Shown here: positions 16,327-24,642 of the stretch, one piece after another
Layout: every line of letters starts with the position of its first letter
Numbering within the stretch: the first letter of the stretch is position 1
DNA from: Acidimicrobiia bacterium
GTDB taxonomy: Bacteria > Actinomycetota > Acidimicrobiia > Acidimicrobiales > Aldehydirespiratoraceae
Assembly (NCBI GenBank): GCA_022819505.1
Contig: JAJEHD010000021.1
Coordinates: 62,001 to 126,000, forward strand
Direction: 5' to 3'
DNA: 64,000 nucleotides
The notes under the pieces: generated by a model
Told to the model about the DNA's origin: nothing
The model's input: the letters and a program-made list of their open reading frames with translations, nothing else
Databases searched by the model: none
Position numbers and translations under genes: made by a program

Positions 16327-16414
16327 ACACAACCAACCCGAGATTGTGGGAGCCGGCCGTTCTGCAGCTTCTCGGGTTGGTTGTGTCGATAGAGGGCACA
16401 CAACCGACCCGAGA
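16327..16414. repeat. Palindromic repeat cluster (ACACAACCAACCCGAGA family)
   Basis: Left arm 16327-16343 and its exact 17-nt reverse complement 16370-16386 form a hairpin; a third copy in the left-arm orientation lies at 16398-16414 with one mismatch. The middle arm can pair with either neighbour, giving two mutually exclusive stem-loops. The TCTCGGGTTGGTT core is also present in the 47.2-kb repeats, so this is a dispersed palindromic element in the gap between the hydratase and PhyH genes. Confidence 0.85.
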
Positions 16415-16452
16415 TTGTGGGGCTGGCCGACCTGTCGTGCTGGCCGGCCGCG

Positions 16453-16458
16453 TAGGAT
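16453..16458 (+). promoter_or_regulatory. -10 box (TAGGAT) for the PhyH-rhodanese gene
   Basis: TAGGAT ends 7 nt before ATG at 16466; no convincing Shine-Dalgarno is present, so a leaderless transcript is expected. Confidence 0.5.
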
Positions 16459-16465
16459 CAACGGG

Positions 16466-18169
16466 ATGAGAGCCGGTGGCGAGGTCGCGTTCCCGTCGCG
16501 CCGCGAGTGCGACCTGGGGGCATTCGCCGCGTTGGTCGAGCAGCCCATCGACCCCGCCGACTACCCGCTGGCGGAACGGATAACCCAGGGCGTGCCCGCC
16601 TACGACGCCAGCGCTCTGGCCCACGGCCCCGCCGCCGACGCCGAGCACCGGGCCGCGCTCCGTGACGAGCTCTCCAGAGCCCTGGTCGAGGGACCCGGCA
16701 TCGTGCTGCTCGAGTCAGCCGTACCCACAGAGTCGGTCGACAGGGCGTCGACGGTGTTCTGGGAGCTGATCGCGGCCCAACACGCCCAGGGAGGACTGGC
16801 GGGCGACCACTTCGCCAAGCCCGGAGCCAACGACCGGGTCTGGAACGCCCTGGAGAAGCTGGCCGTGACCGATCCCGACGCCTTCATCGACTACCACCGC
16901 TCCGACGCAATCGCGGTGGCCTGCGAGGCATGGCTGGGCCCTCGCTACCAGCTGACCGCGCAGGTGAACGTGGTCAACCCCGGCGGCGAGGCCCAGCACC
17001 CGCACCGCGACTACCACATGGGCTTCCTCACCGACGACGAGGCCGAGCAGTTCCCCCGCCACGCCCACCGGCTGTCGCCGCTGCTCACCCTGCAGGGAGC
17101 CATCGCCCACTGCGACATGGGCACCGAGACGGGCCCGACCATGTACCTGCCCCACTCCCACAAGTACGAGCTGGGCTACCTGGCGTGGCGTCGCCCCGAG
17201 TTCATCGAGTACTTCGCCCGGCACCGGGTGCAGCTGCCGCTGCGCACCGGCGACGCGGTGTTCTTCAGCCCGGCCATGTTCCACGCCGCGGGACACAACC
17301 GCACCGCCGATGTGCACCGCATGGCCAACCTGCTGCAGATCTCCTCCGCGTTCGGCCGGGCCACCGAGGCGGTGGACCGCACCCGCATGGTCCACTCGGT
17401 GTACCCGCGGCTGCGGGGCCGGCTGGCGTCGGGCCTCGACCGGGGCGCGGCCGCCAACGTGGTGGCCTGCTGCGCCGAGGGCTACGCGTTCCCCACCAAC
17501 CTCGACCGGGACCAGCCGGTGGACGGCCTGGCCCCGCCGTCGCAGGCCGACCTGATGAACCAAGCCCTGGACGAGGACTGGACACCCGAGCGTCTCCGAC
17601 TCGAGCTGTACCTGCACGGCGAGCGCCACCGCAGCGCGGTGGGGGAGGATCCCTCCCTCCTCGGTGCCGGTGACGATGCCGGACAGGCGGTGGCGGGGTC
17701 GGTCCCAGCGGAACCGGCCCTGGTGGGTGGCAGCATCGGCCAGGCCGCCCGCCTGACCGTCGACGAACTACTGGTGCAGGCCCGCCAGGGGCTCGACCGG
17801 CTCTCCCCGGAACGGCTCGCGACCGCCTTGGAGTCCGCGTCCGAGCCGGGCTCGGCGGTCGAACCGCTGGTGATCGACATCCGCGACCGGGACGACCGGG
17901 AACGCACCGGGATGATCCCGGGCTCGGTGAGCATCCCGCTGATCGTGCTGGAGTGGCGCTGCCACCCGTACGCGGACTACGCGCACCCGGCTGTCGAGTC
18001 GTTCGACCAGCCGCTGGTGATGGTCTGCAACGAGGGCTACACGTCGAGCCTGGCGGCCGCCTCTCTGCGCCGTCTCGGCTTCACCGACGTCACCGACCTC
18101 GAGGGGGGCATGGAGGGTTGGGCCGCCGCCGGCCTGCCCGTGACCGTACCCCCGCAGCCGGACTCCTAG
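16466..18169 (+). CDS. PhyH-family Fe(II)/2-oxoglutarate dioxygenase fused to a rhodanese domain
   Basis: A 567-residue two-domain protein. Residues about 60-330 are a phytanoyl-CoA-dioxygenase-like fold with the iron triad His180, Asp182 (HPHRDYH) and His273 (MFHAAGHN), plus Arg285 placed to bind 2-oxoglutarate. Residues about 440-560 are a rhodanese: VIDIRDRDDRERTGMIPGS, then the active-site loop CNEGYTSS with Cys521, and the terminal DLEGGMEGWAAAGLPV. A Gly/Ala-rich linker separates them. ATG at 16466 is used; the frame stays open far upstream but through repeats and antisense of the hydratase gene. Known PhyH enzymes hydroxylate small molecules; the fusion suggests a sulfur-containing substrate or product (inference). 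Neighbours give no further clue. Confidence 0.88.
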   Translation: MRAGGEVAFPSRRECDLGAFAALVEQPIDPADYPLAERITQGVPAYDASALAHGPAADAEHRAALRDELSRALVEGPGIVLLESAVPTESVDRASTVFWELIAAQHAQGGLAGDHFAKPGANDRVWNALEKLAVTDPDAFIDYHRSDAIAVACEAWLGPRYQLTAQVNVVNPGGEAQHPHRDYHMGFLTDDEAEQFPRHAHRLSPLLTLQGAIAHCDMGTETGPTMYLPHSHKYELGYLAWRRPEFIEYFARHRVQLPLRTGDAVFFSPAMFHAAGHNRTADVHRMANLLQISSAFGRATEAVDRTRMVHSVYPRLRGRLASGLDRGAAANVVACCAEGYAFPTNLDRDQPVDGLAPPSQADLMNQALDEDWTPERLRLELYLHGERHRSAVGEDPSLLGAGDDAGQAVAGSVPAEPALVGGSIGQAARLTVDELLVQARQGLDRLSPERLATALESASEPGSAVEPLVIDIRDRDDRERTGMIPGSVSIPLIVLEWRCHPYADYAHPAVESFDQPLVMVCNEGYTSSLAAASLRRLGFTDVTDLEGGMEGWAAAGLPVTVPPQPDS

Positions 18170-18221
18170 AGGGCCACGCGGACCGTGGGCGCGGCCAAAG
18201 GACAATCCCGTCACGTTGCAG

Positions 18222-18974
18222 TCAGACGAAGACTGCGCCTCCGTTGGGGCTGATGGTCTGCCCGGTGATGAACGTCGCGCCCGGTCCGGCGAGGAACACC
18301 GCGACCGCGGCGATCTCCTCGGGGCGGGCGATCCGTCCGAGGAGCGGGGTCTCGACTTCTCTCATGGCATCGGGTAGGGCCTCGTAGTCGAGCATGGGCG
18401 TGTCGGTCGGTCCGGGCCCGAGGGCATTGACAAGCACATGTGGTGCGAACTCGAGAGCCCAACATCGGACGAGTCCGATCACGGCGGCCTTGGAGGCTAC
18501 GTAGGCCGAGTACCGGGCTCGGCCAGTGAGGGCGAGTTCGGAGGTGATGGCGATGAACCGACCTCGCCGATTCGTGCGCATCGCGGGCAGGGTTGCCTGA
18601 CCGATGAGGAACGTGCCGCGCAGGTTGACATCGATCGTCCTGTCGAACTGAGCGAGGTCGGTGTCCTCGAGGGCGCTCTCGGTGAGGATCCCCGCCGAGT
18701 TGACAACGATTCCGAACGGGCCGGTCTCGGCCACGAGGGTCGTGACGCTGGAAGCGTCGGTCACGTCGACGGGGTGCGCCCCGGCTTGCCGCCCGCCCGA
18801 GACGATGGCCTCGGCTACGGGGGTGGCGTCGGCAACGTCGGCGAGCACCACCTCGGCACCGGCCGCGGCGAGGGCGTGAGCGCATGCCGCGCCGATGCCG
18901 CTGGCGGCTCCGGTCACGAGGGCGCGCTCCCCGAGCAGCCCGTCAGGAGCGACGGGCAACGATGTCGGCCGCAT
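18222..18974 (-). CDS. SDR-family oxidoreductase (3-oxoacyl-reductase-like) 1
   Basis: A 250-residue classical short-chain dehydrogenase: TGAASGIG cofactor motif near residue 20, NSAG, catalytic Ser in ITSELAL and Tyr/Lys in YVASK, and a C-terminal TGQTISPNGG tail. ATG at 18974 has GGGAGG seven nt upstream; earlier in-frame starts lack it. It diverges from the double-Lrp regulator gene, and the 196-nt gap between them carries a perfect operator-like palindrome, so Lrp-type control is likely. Cofactor NAD or NADP cannot be decided with certainty; Asp after strand beta-2 (VLADVAD) favours NAD. Confidence 0.9.
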   Translation of the reverse strand: MRPTSLPVAPDGLLGERALVTGAASGIGAACAHALAAAGAEVVLADVADATPVAEAIVSGGRQAGAHPVDVTDASSVTTLVAETGPFGIVVNSAGILTESALEDTDLAQFDRTIDVNLRGTFLIGQATLPAMRTNRRGRFIAITSELALTGRARYSAYVASKAAVIGLVRCWALEFAPHVLVNALGPGPTDTPMLDYEALPDAMREVETPLLGRIARPEEIAAVAVFLAGPGATFITGQTISPNGGAVFV

Positions 18975-19041
18975 GCGATCGCCTCCCATCAGGCAGGCTC
19001 GATAACGAGCGAATTGGTTGATTGGTGCACTCTCAGCATTT

Positions 19042-19060
19042 GATTCTGTCATACAGAATC
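19042..19060. promoter_or_regulatory. Perfect operator-like palindrome upstream of SDR and Lrp genes
   Basis: GATTCTGT-CAT-ACAGAATC has perfect 8-bp arms and a 3-nt spacer. It lies in the divergent gap 18975-19170, 68 nt before the SDR start and 110 nt before the regulator start. It is locally AT-rich and symmetric, as expected for a dimeric Lrp/AsnC site (inference). Confidence 0.6.
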
Positions 19061-19170
19061 CGGGTTGCGAGCATTTCAACCACTAGTGTTGAGATTGTGC
19101 TTCGATCCGGAGCCGGGCAGCCGATGTCGAGGCATCCGGAGCTGGCGAGAGTAAGTGAGGAGTTAGCCTT

Positions 19171-20190
19171 GTGGAATCCGGGCCGCTCGCTGCGGCCAAC
19201 ACGGATGTGACGGTGATGGCCACACGCCGCAAGGGAATCGCCTCTTCGTCGGAAAGTTCGCCGCTCGATCTCGACGACATCGACCGTGCGCTAATCGCTG
19301 CACTCATCGCCAACGGCCGGGCGAGCTATGCCCAGCTCGCTCCGATGGTGGGGCTGGCCCAACCCACGGTCCGCAACCGGGTCCAACGGCTACTCGATGA
19401 ACGTGTCATCGTTGTCGGCGGCCGGTTCGACCCGGCGGTGTTGGGACTCGGGGTCTTCGCCTTCGTATTCGTGAAGGTGGCCTCCATGATCGAGGACACT
19501 GCTCGCCTCATCTCCAAGATCGACGAGGTTGCCTTCGAGGTAGTCACCGCGGGCCGCTTCGACATCGTGGCGGAGTTGCGGTGCCGGGACGAGACCCACC
19601 TGGTCGCCGCGATGGACCGAGTCCGTGATCTGCCCGGAGTTGCGGGAGCCGCGTCCACCACCGTGCTGGGCTACGACAAGCAGGACTGGACCCAGGTCGG
19701 AGATCCCGACCCGGTACCCTGGTCACCTCCGGACCGGGCCCCGGTGGACTGCGCCATCGATGAGATCGATCGTCGCCTACTGGACGAACTCGCTCGCAAC
19801 GGCCGTGCCACCTACGCCTCGATGGGACCCGCGGTCGGGCTGTCCGGCGCAGCGGTCCGCGAACGCGTCCTCAACCTTCTCGAGGCCGGGGTGGTGACGG
19901 TTCAAGCCCAGCCGACCCCGGAGACGGTCGGAATCGCCGGGTTCTGTGGTGTGGCAATCAAGGCCAACGGGTCCGTCGCGTCGATCGCGGCTGCCGTCAG
20001 CGCGCTGCCGGAGGCGACCCTGGTGGCTCGCACCCTGGGCCTCTATGACATGTCGGTCGAGGTCTGGCATCGCGACGCCGAACACCTGTCGTCGGTGCTC
20101 GATGAACTGCGGCGGATCCCCGGCGTTGGCGCCATCGATACCGTGCCCTACCTGCAGGTCGTCAAGGAGGAGTACCGGCTCTGGATCTGA
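19171..20190 (+). CDS. Tandem-duplicated Lrp/AsnC-family transcriptional regulator
   Basis: A 339-residue protein holding two complete Lrp units in one chain. Unit 1: helix-turn-helix around residues 35-80 (DDIDRALIAALIANGRASYA, then VGLAQPTVRNRVQRL) and an AsnC-type sensing domain to about 165. Unit 2: a second helix-turn-helix (IDEIDRRLLDELARNGRATYA, then VGLSGAAVRERV) from about residue 190 and a second sensing domain ending VVKEEYRLWI. Ordinary Lrp proteins have one unit of about 150 residues, so this is a covalent dimer. GTG at 19171 is preceded by GAGGAG. It probably controls the divergent SDR gene and the Liv-type transporter/SDR cassette downstream. Confidence 0.9.
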   Translation: MESGPLAAANTDVTVMATRRKGIASSSESSPLDLDDIDRALIAALIANGRASYAQLAPMVGLAQPTVRNRVQRLLDERVIVVGGRFDPAVLGLGVFAFVFVKVASMIEDTARLISKIDEVAFEVVTAGRFDIVAELRCRDETHLVAAMDRVRDLPGVAGAASTTVLGYDKQDWTQVGDPDPVPWSPPDRAPVDCAIDEIDRRLLDELARNGRATYASMGPAVGLSGAAVRERVLNLLEAGVVTVQAQPTPETVGIAGFCGVAIKANGSVASIAAAVSALPEATLVARTLGLYDMSVEVWHRDAEHLSSVLDELRRIPGVGAIDTVPYLQVVKEEYRLWI

Positions 20191-20326
20191 TGCGCGTCTC
20201 GAACCCTGGTGTCTCATCTGAATCGTTTGCATACAACTGATTGACCGTGTGAATCACTTGTGAGCCGAGGTGATCTCGATTAGTGTGCAAGCGCTGCGTC
20301 CGAATCGAGCAGGGAGAGGGGACCGC

Positions 20327-21667
20327 ATGCGCTCACCACACCGACTAATGAGGCTCATGGTCTCGCTGCTGGCGATGATCTTGATCGCTGCCGCTTGTGG
20401 CGACGATGACGCCACGTCGACACCAGCCGAGACGACAAGCGCAGCCGATGACGGTGCAGCTGACGCAACGGAAAGCACCACGGACAGCCCTGAACCCGCC
20501 GCTGCCGAGCCCGAGCCCGAACCCGAGCCGGAGCCCGAACCCGAGCCAGAGCCGATGAAGTTCGCCGTGATCAACCAGCAGGACGGCGTCATCGCGTTCC
20601 CTGAGGTCAGCGAGGCCGTCCAGATCATGGCCGACCACTTCAATTCCCAGGGCGGAATCGGCGGCCACCTGCTGGAGATCGAACTGTGCACCACGGGGGA
20701 TGACCCGGAGTCGGCACAGGCCTGCGCGCAGCGGTTCGCCAACGACGACTCGGTCCAGTTCGTATACATGGCCGCGGTGTTCAACAGCGGTGCGCTCTAT
20801 CCCATCCTTGGTCCCGAGGGAGCGAACAAGCCGATTCTGGCCGGCACGCTGTGGGACGTTCCCGACGCCCTCCAGCCCGGTCTGTACTCCTCCGACCCCG
20901 GCTTGTTGCCGCTTGCTTACGAGGCGTTGCGCTATGCGGTCGAGGAGGACGGCGTGACCAATCTCGCAGTCGTTGTTGACGACACCGACGTGGGCGCTGG
21001 AACGCTGGCCGTCGTCGACTTCTTCCTGGCGGGCTTCGGCGGCGCGATCTCGACACCGGTGCCGATCGCGCCCGGACAGGCAGACTTCCTGGCGCCGCTC
21101 ACCGCAGCCGGTATCGACAGCGCCGACGGCCTGGCGCTGCTCATCACCGACCCCGCCGGCTGCCAGCCAACCCGTGACGCCCTTGAGGCGCTTGGGCGCG
21201 GCGACCTTCCGGTGTATTTGGGCGAGTGGTGCGTGAGCGAGGAGTTCCGCGAGGCTGGGACATCCGAGGGATGGCGAATCGTCATGGGCCACCGCGGGGC
21301 CGAGGACGGAGATCCCGAAGCCCAGCAACTCCGCCAGATCTACGCCGACGCCGGTGCGGGCAGCCCGGTGGGTCTGGCCTTCTCGCACGCCAAGCACATG
21401 GACTTTGCCCGCCAGATCCTGGAACTCGCAATCAACAAGGCCGACGGCGGGCTCCCCAGCAGCGAGGACATTCACGCGGCGGCCACGGAATGGTCCGGGT
21501 CGCTGTTCATCGGTCCCGACACGGTCTCGTGTCCCGGTGCAGGTGCCTGGGTTTCGAACTGCAACACTGCGGCCCGCATGATCACTCTTCAAGACGGTGA
21601 ATGGGTGGCCCTGACCGGCTACAACCTGATCGACGTGACGCTCTTCGACCCCCTCCTTGCGGGCTGA
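20327..21667 (+). CDS. Branched-chain amino-acid-type (LivJ-like) substrate-binding lipoprotein
   Basis: A 446-residue binding protein of the periplasmic-binding-protein type 1 class. A lipoprotein signal ends at Cys24 (LIAAAC); residues about 27-82 are a Thr/Ser/Ala linker with a run of Glu-Pro dipeptides. The mature domain starts at MKFAVINQQDG and contains NSQGGIGGHLLEIE, LCTTGDDPESAQACAQRF and YLGEWCVSEEF, typical of Liv-type proteins whose ligands now include amino acids, amides, urea and aromatic acids. ATG at 20327 follows AGGGG. A GC stem-loop separates it from the fused permease gene. Ligand unknown. Confidence 0.88.
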   Translation: MRSPHRLMRLMVSLLAMILIAAACGDDDATSTPAETTSAADDGAADATESTTDSPEPAAAEPEPEPEPEPEPEPEPMKFAVINQQDGVIAFPEVSEAVQIMADHFNSQGGIGGHLLEIELCTTGDDPESAQACAQRFANDDSVQFVYMAAVFNSGALYPILGPEGANKPILAGTLWDVPDALQPGLYSSDPGLLPLAYEALRYAVEEDGVTNLAVVVDDTDVGAGTLAVVDFFLAGFGGAISTPVPIAPGQADFLAPLTAAGIDSADGLALLITDPAGCQPTRDALEALGRGDLPVYLGEWCVSEEFREAGTSEGWRIVMGHRGAEDGDPEAQQLRQIYADAGAGSPVGLAFSHAKHMDFARQILELAINKADGGLPSSEDIHAAATEWSGSLFIGPDTVSCPGAGAWVSNCNTAARMITLQDGEWVALTGYNLIDVTLFDPLLAG

Positions 21668-21687
21668 CCGCGATAGGCCGGCCACCG

Positions 21688-21715
21688 GGGTCGGAGGCTT
21701 CCGCGCCGCCGACCC
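21688..21715 (+). promoter_or_regulatory. GC stem-loop between LivJ-like and LivHM-like genes
   Basis: GGGTCGG (21688-21694) pairs with CCGACCC (21709-21715); flanking bases extend the stem with one mismatch. It lies 20 nt after the binding-protein stop codon in the 72-nt gap and has no U tract. Likely protects the binding-protein mRNA or attenuates the permease. Confidence 0.5.
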
Positions 21716-21739
21716 GGGAGCCCCGCAGGGGGAGTTCGC

Positions 21740-23791
21740 ATGGGGGAGTACGTCCAGCAGCTCCTGTTGAGCTCGGGAGCCGGCGCCATCTTCGCGGCGC
21801 TCGCCATCGGGCTGGTGCTGACGTACCGGGCCGCGGGGGTGATCAACTTCGCCCATGGCGCCATCGCCACGTACGTCGCCTACACCTACACCAGCCTGGT
21901 CAACGAGGGCGAGATCCCCATTCCCCCGCTGCCGAACCCGGTCGCTCCGATCGAGGGGATCCTCGGCATCGAGTTGCTCGACCTCCCAACCTCCGTCGAC
22001 TTTGGGGACGGCTGGTCGAAATGGGCTGCACTGGCCGGGGCGCTCGTAGTCGCCGGAGCGCTCGGTCTCGCCTTCCACTACATCGTCTTTCGGGCGCTCC
22101 GGTACCAGCCGGCGTTGACCAAGGTGGTCGCCTCAATCGGGCTGATGCTGGCGCTGCAGAGCGCAGTCGTGCTCCGCTTCGGCGGGGCGCGGCCCCCGGC
22201 CATCGAGCCACTGCTACCGGCCAGCCTCCGTATGCGCACGGTCAAGGTGCTCGGTGCCGCGGTTCCTCCGGACCGGTTTGTCATGCTCGGGTTGATCCTG
22301 GCCATAACGGCCGGGCTGTGGCTGCTGTTCAGGGCCACGCGCTTCGGGCTCAACACCCGGGCCGCGGCCGAGCACGAGCAGCACGCCACCCTGCTGGGGA
22401 TCTCGGCCGACCGCCAGGCCGCGCTCTCCTGGGTGCTTGCCGCGGTCCTGGCCGGCTTCGTTGGCGTGCTCGTCGCTCCGGTGACCAGCCTCACCCCGAC
22501 CAACTTCACGCTGTTCATCGTTCCCGGCCTGGGGGGTGCCCTGCTGGGCCGTTTCACGTCGTTCTGGGTCGCGGCCCTGGGCGCCATCGCCATCGCCATG
22601 GGGCAGAACGTCCTGCTGTTCGCCGAGATCGATCAGGAGTGGTTCCCGAATCTCAACCTCGACGCGGTGCTGCCCTTCGCGGTTGTCGTGATTGCCATGA
22701 TGCTCCGGGGAGAGGTCCTCCCGGGACGGGGATCGGCCGCGACCGGCCGACTGCCGGCCGCCCCCGAGACCCGCTGGCGCCCCGGACTGGCGCTGACCGG
22801 CATCGCAGTCGTTGCTGTCCTGATCGTCTGGGGCCCGTTCGACTACCGGATCGGGCTGACGAACTCGATGATCGGCGCCATGCTCGCCCTGTCGCTCGTG
22901 GTCGTCACCGGCTACGTCGGCCAGATCTCGCTGGCCCAGCTTGCCTTCACGGGAGTGGCGGCCGCCGGTCTGGCGTCGTTCGGGACCGAAGCCGGAATCC
23001 CGTTCCCGTTCGCGCTGCTGCTGGCAGCGGCTGCCGCCACGGCCTTCGGCGTCGTGGTCGCCCTGCCGTCGCTGCGCGTACGGGGCTCGTCACTGGCCAT
23101 CGTGACATTGGCCAGTGCGGTAGCGATCGATCAACTCTTCTTCCGCGGCGAGGGATGGTTCCGCATCGAGGGCAACCCGCACCGGACCTTCGACGACCCG
23201 TCCCTGTTCGGCATCGAGTTCGGGCCGGCGTCGGACTTCCCAATAAATGGCGACGAGTTTCCCACCCCCGCCTTCGGACTGTTCGTGCTCGTCGTGCTGG
23301 TCGCATTGTGCGCCGGGGTCGTCCGGCTGCGTCAGAGCCGGCTCGGCGAGCAGATGCTGGCCGTCAGGGCCAACGAGCGGGCCGCCGCCGCGGCTGGAGT
23401 GAGCGTGGCCGGCGTCAAGCTCACCGCCTTCGCCATCGCAGCCTTCATCGCCGGTGTCGCCGGCGCGCTGAACGGCTACAAGCTGGAGAGCATCAGAATC
23501 GGCAGCTTCGACGTGCTGCTGAGCCTCAGCCTCCTGGCCTTCGCCTACCTCGGTGGCATCGCCTCGGTGACCGGGGCCCTCTGGGCCGGCACCCTGTTCT
23601 CGGCCGGGATCGGTGTCGTCGTCGGAGAGGAGTTCATCGATCTCGGCCGGTACGAGTCCTATATCGCCGGCGTCCTGTTGACAGCCACGGCTGTGCTCAA
23701 CCCCGAGGGCATCGACGGATTCGACCGGGCCCAGCGCGCAAGGCTCGCCCGCTGGTGGGCGAACCGCCGAGCCGCAGCCGTGGCGACATGA
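21740..23791 (+). CDS. Fused LivH-LivM branched-chain-type ABC permease
   Basis: A 683-residue protein that joins two permease domains. The first half (to about residue 335) is LivH-like: GLVLTYRAAGVINFAHGA near the N terminus and the NTRAAAEHEQHATLLGIS loop. The second half is LivM-like: LVVVTGYVGQISLAQLAF and MLAVRANERAAAAAGVSV. Together about 15-17 hydrophobic segments are expected. ATG at 21740 has GGGGGAG upstream. The LivG and LivF ATPase genes that normally follow are missing; the next genes encode SDRs, so ATPases must come from elsewhere or the system is broken. Confidence 0.9.
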   Translation: MGEYVQQLLLSSGAGAIFAALAIGLVLTYRAAGVINFAHGAIATYVAYTYTSLVNEGEIPIPPLPNPVAPIEGILGIELLDLPTSVDFGDGWSKWAALAGALVVAGALGLAFHYIVFRALRYQPALTKVVASIGLMLALQSAVVLRFGGARPPAIEPLLPASLRMRTVKVLGAAVPPDRFVMLGLILAITAGLWLLFRATRFGLNTRAAAEHEQHATLLGISADRQAALSWVLAAVLAGFVGVLVAPVTSLTPTNFTLFIVPGLGGALLGRFTSFWVAALGAIAIAMGQNVLLFAEIDQEWFPNLNLDAVLPFAVVVIAMMLRGEVLPGRGSAATGRLPAAPETRWRPGLALTGIAVVAVLIVWGPFDYRIGLTNSMIGAMLALSLVVVTGYVGQISLAQLAFTGVAAAGLASFGTEAGIPFPFALLLAAAAATAFGVVVALPSLRVRGSSLAIVTLASAVAIDQLFFRGEGWFRIEGNPHRTFDDPSLFGIEFGPASDFPINGDEFPTPAFGLFVLVVLVALCAGVVRLRQSRLGEQMLAVRANERAAAAAGVSVAGVKLTAFAIAAFIAGVAGALNGYKLESIRIGSFDVLLSLSLLAFAYLGGIASVTGALWAGTLFSAGIGVVVGEEFIDLGRYESYIAGVLLTATAVLNPEGIDGFDRAQRARLARWWANRRAAAVAT

Positions 23792-23835
23792 CCTCGCCAT
23801 CGCCTCCCCACTGACACCACCGGAAGGACACCACC

Positions 23836-24642
23836 ATGACCTCCCAGCCCTTCTCACTCGCAGGAAAGGCAGCTCTCATCACCGGCGGCACCAGCGGCAT
23901 CGGCTTGGCCACCGCCCGACGCTTCGTTGACGCCGGCGCCGACGTCGTCATCGGGGGTCGCCGGTCCGACGGCGCCGACATTGCCCGCGACATCGGTGCC
24001 CACTTCATCGGCGCCGACATGGCCGACCCCGAGGCGGTGGCTGCCATGTGTGACGCCGCCGCCGATCACCTCGGGGGCGGCATCGACGCTCTCCTCTGCC
24101 ACGCCGGCGCGGTCGAGGAGTTCATCATGATCGAAGACACGACCGACGACATTCTTGAGACGATGTTCGCGGTGAACGCGCTCGGTCCCTACCGGGTGCT
24201 GCGCAGCGCGATCCCCCATCTCCGCGACCACGCCTCGGTGGTGCTCAACGGCTCCCTGGTGACGTTGATGGGCAACGTCGGCGAGACGGCCTACAGCGCA
24301 GCGAAGTCGGCCCTGGTCAGCCTGACAAAGGGCGCCGCCATGGAGTTGGCCCCAAGAGGGATCAGGGTCAACCTCATCAGCCCAGGGCCGACCGACGGAG
24401 CTATGTGGCCCGAGGATCATCCCCAACGCGATGTCGTCGCCACCCTGTGCCCGCTGGGCCGCTTCGGCCAGCCCGACGAGATCGCCGCGCTGTGCCATTT
24501 CCTCGCCGCCGACGAATGCAGGATTCTCACAGGAGCCCACATCGTCATCGACGGCGGCATGTCGGCCGGCTTTGCCCCGCAGATGCTCGAGCGGCTGATG
24601 ACCGGCCCGGACCACTCGAACGGAGCGTCCGATGGCCACTGA
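23836..24642 (+). CDS. SDR-family oxidoreductase 2
   Basis: A 268-residue classical SDR: TGGTSGIG dinucleotide motif, CHAG in place of the usual NNAG, catalytic Ser in VVLNGSLV and YSAAK for Tyr/Lys, and a PGPTDGAMW segment after beta-6. The C-terminal GAHIVIDGGMSAG is the usual tail. An Arg pair after beta-2 (GGRRSD) favours NADP. ATG at 23836 follows GGAAGG by eight nt. It overlaps the next SDR gene by 11 nt and lies 44 nt behind the permease gene, so it belongs to the transporter operon. Substrate unknown; its Liv-type neighbour suggests an imported small organic acid, amide or terpenoid-like molecule. Confidence 0.88.
   Translation: MTSQPFSLAGKAALITGGTSGIGLATARRFVDAGADVVIGGRRSDGADIARDIGAHFIGADMADPEAVAAMCDAAADHLGGGIDALLCHAGAVEEFIMIEDTTDDILETMFAVNALGPYRVLRSAIPHLRDHASVVLNGSLVTLMGNVGETAYSAAKSALVSLTKGAAMELAPRGIRVNLISPGPTDGAMWPEDHPQRDVVATLCPLGRFGQPDEIAALCHFLAADECRILTGAHIVIDGGMSAGFAPQMLERLMTGPDHSNGASDGH

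Noticed and set aside
15110..16465. Long in-frame extension (over 450 codons) upstream of the PhyH-rhodanese protein
   Set aside because: It reads antisense through the hydratase and GH1 genes and through the palindromic repeats; composition is Arg/Gly/His-rich noise and a good start with a -10 box exists at 16466.
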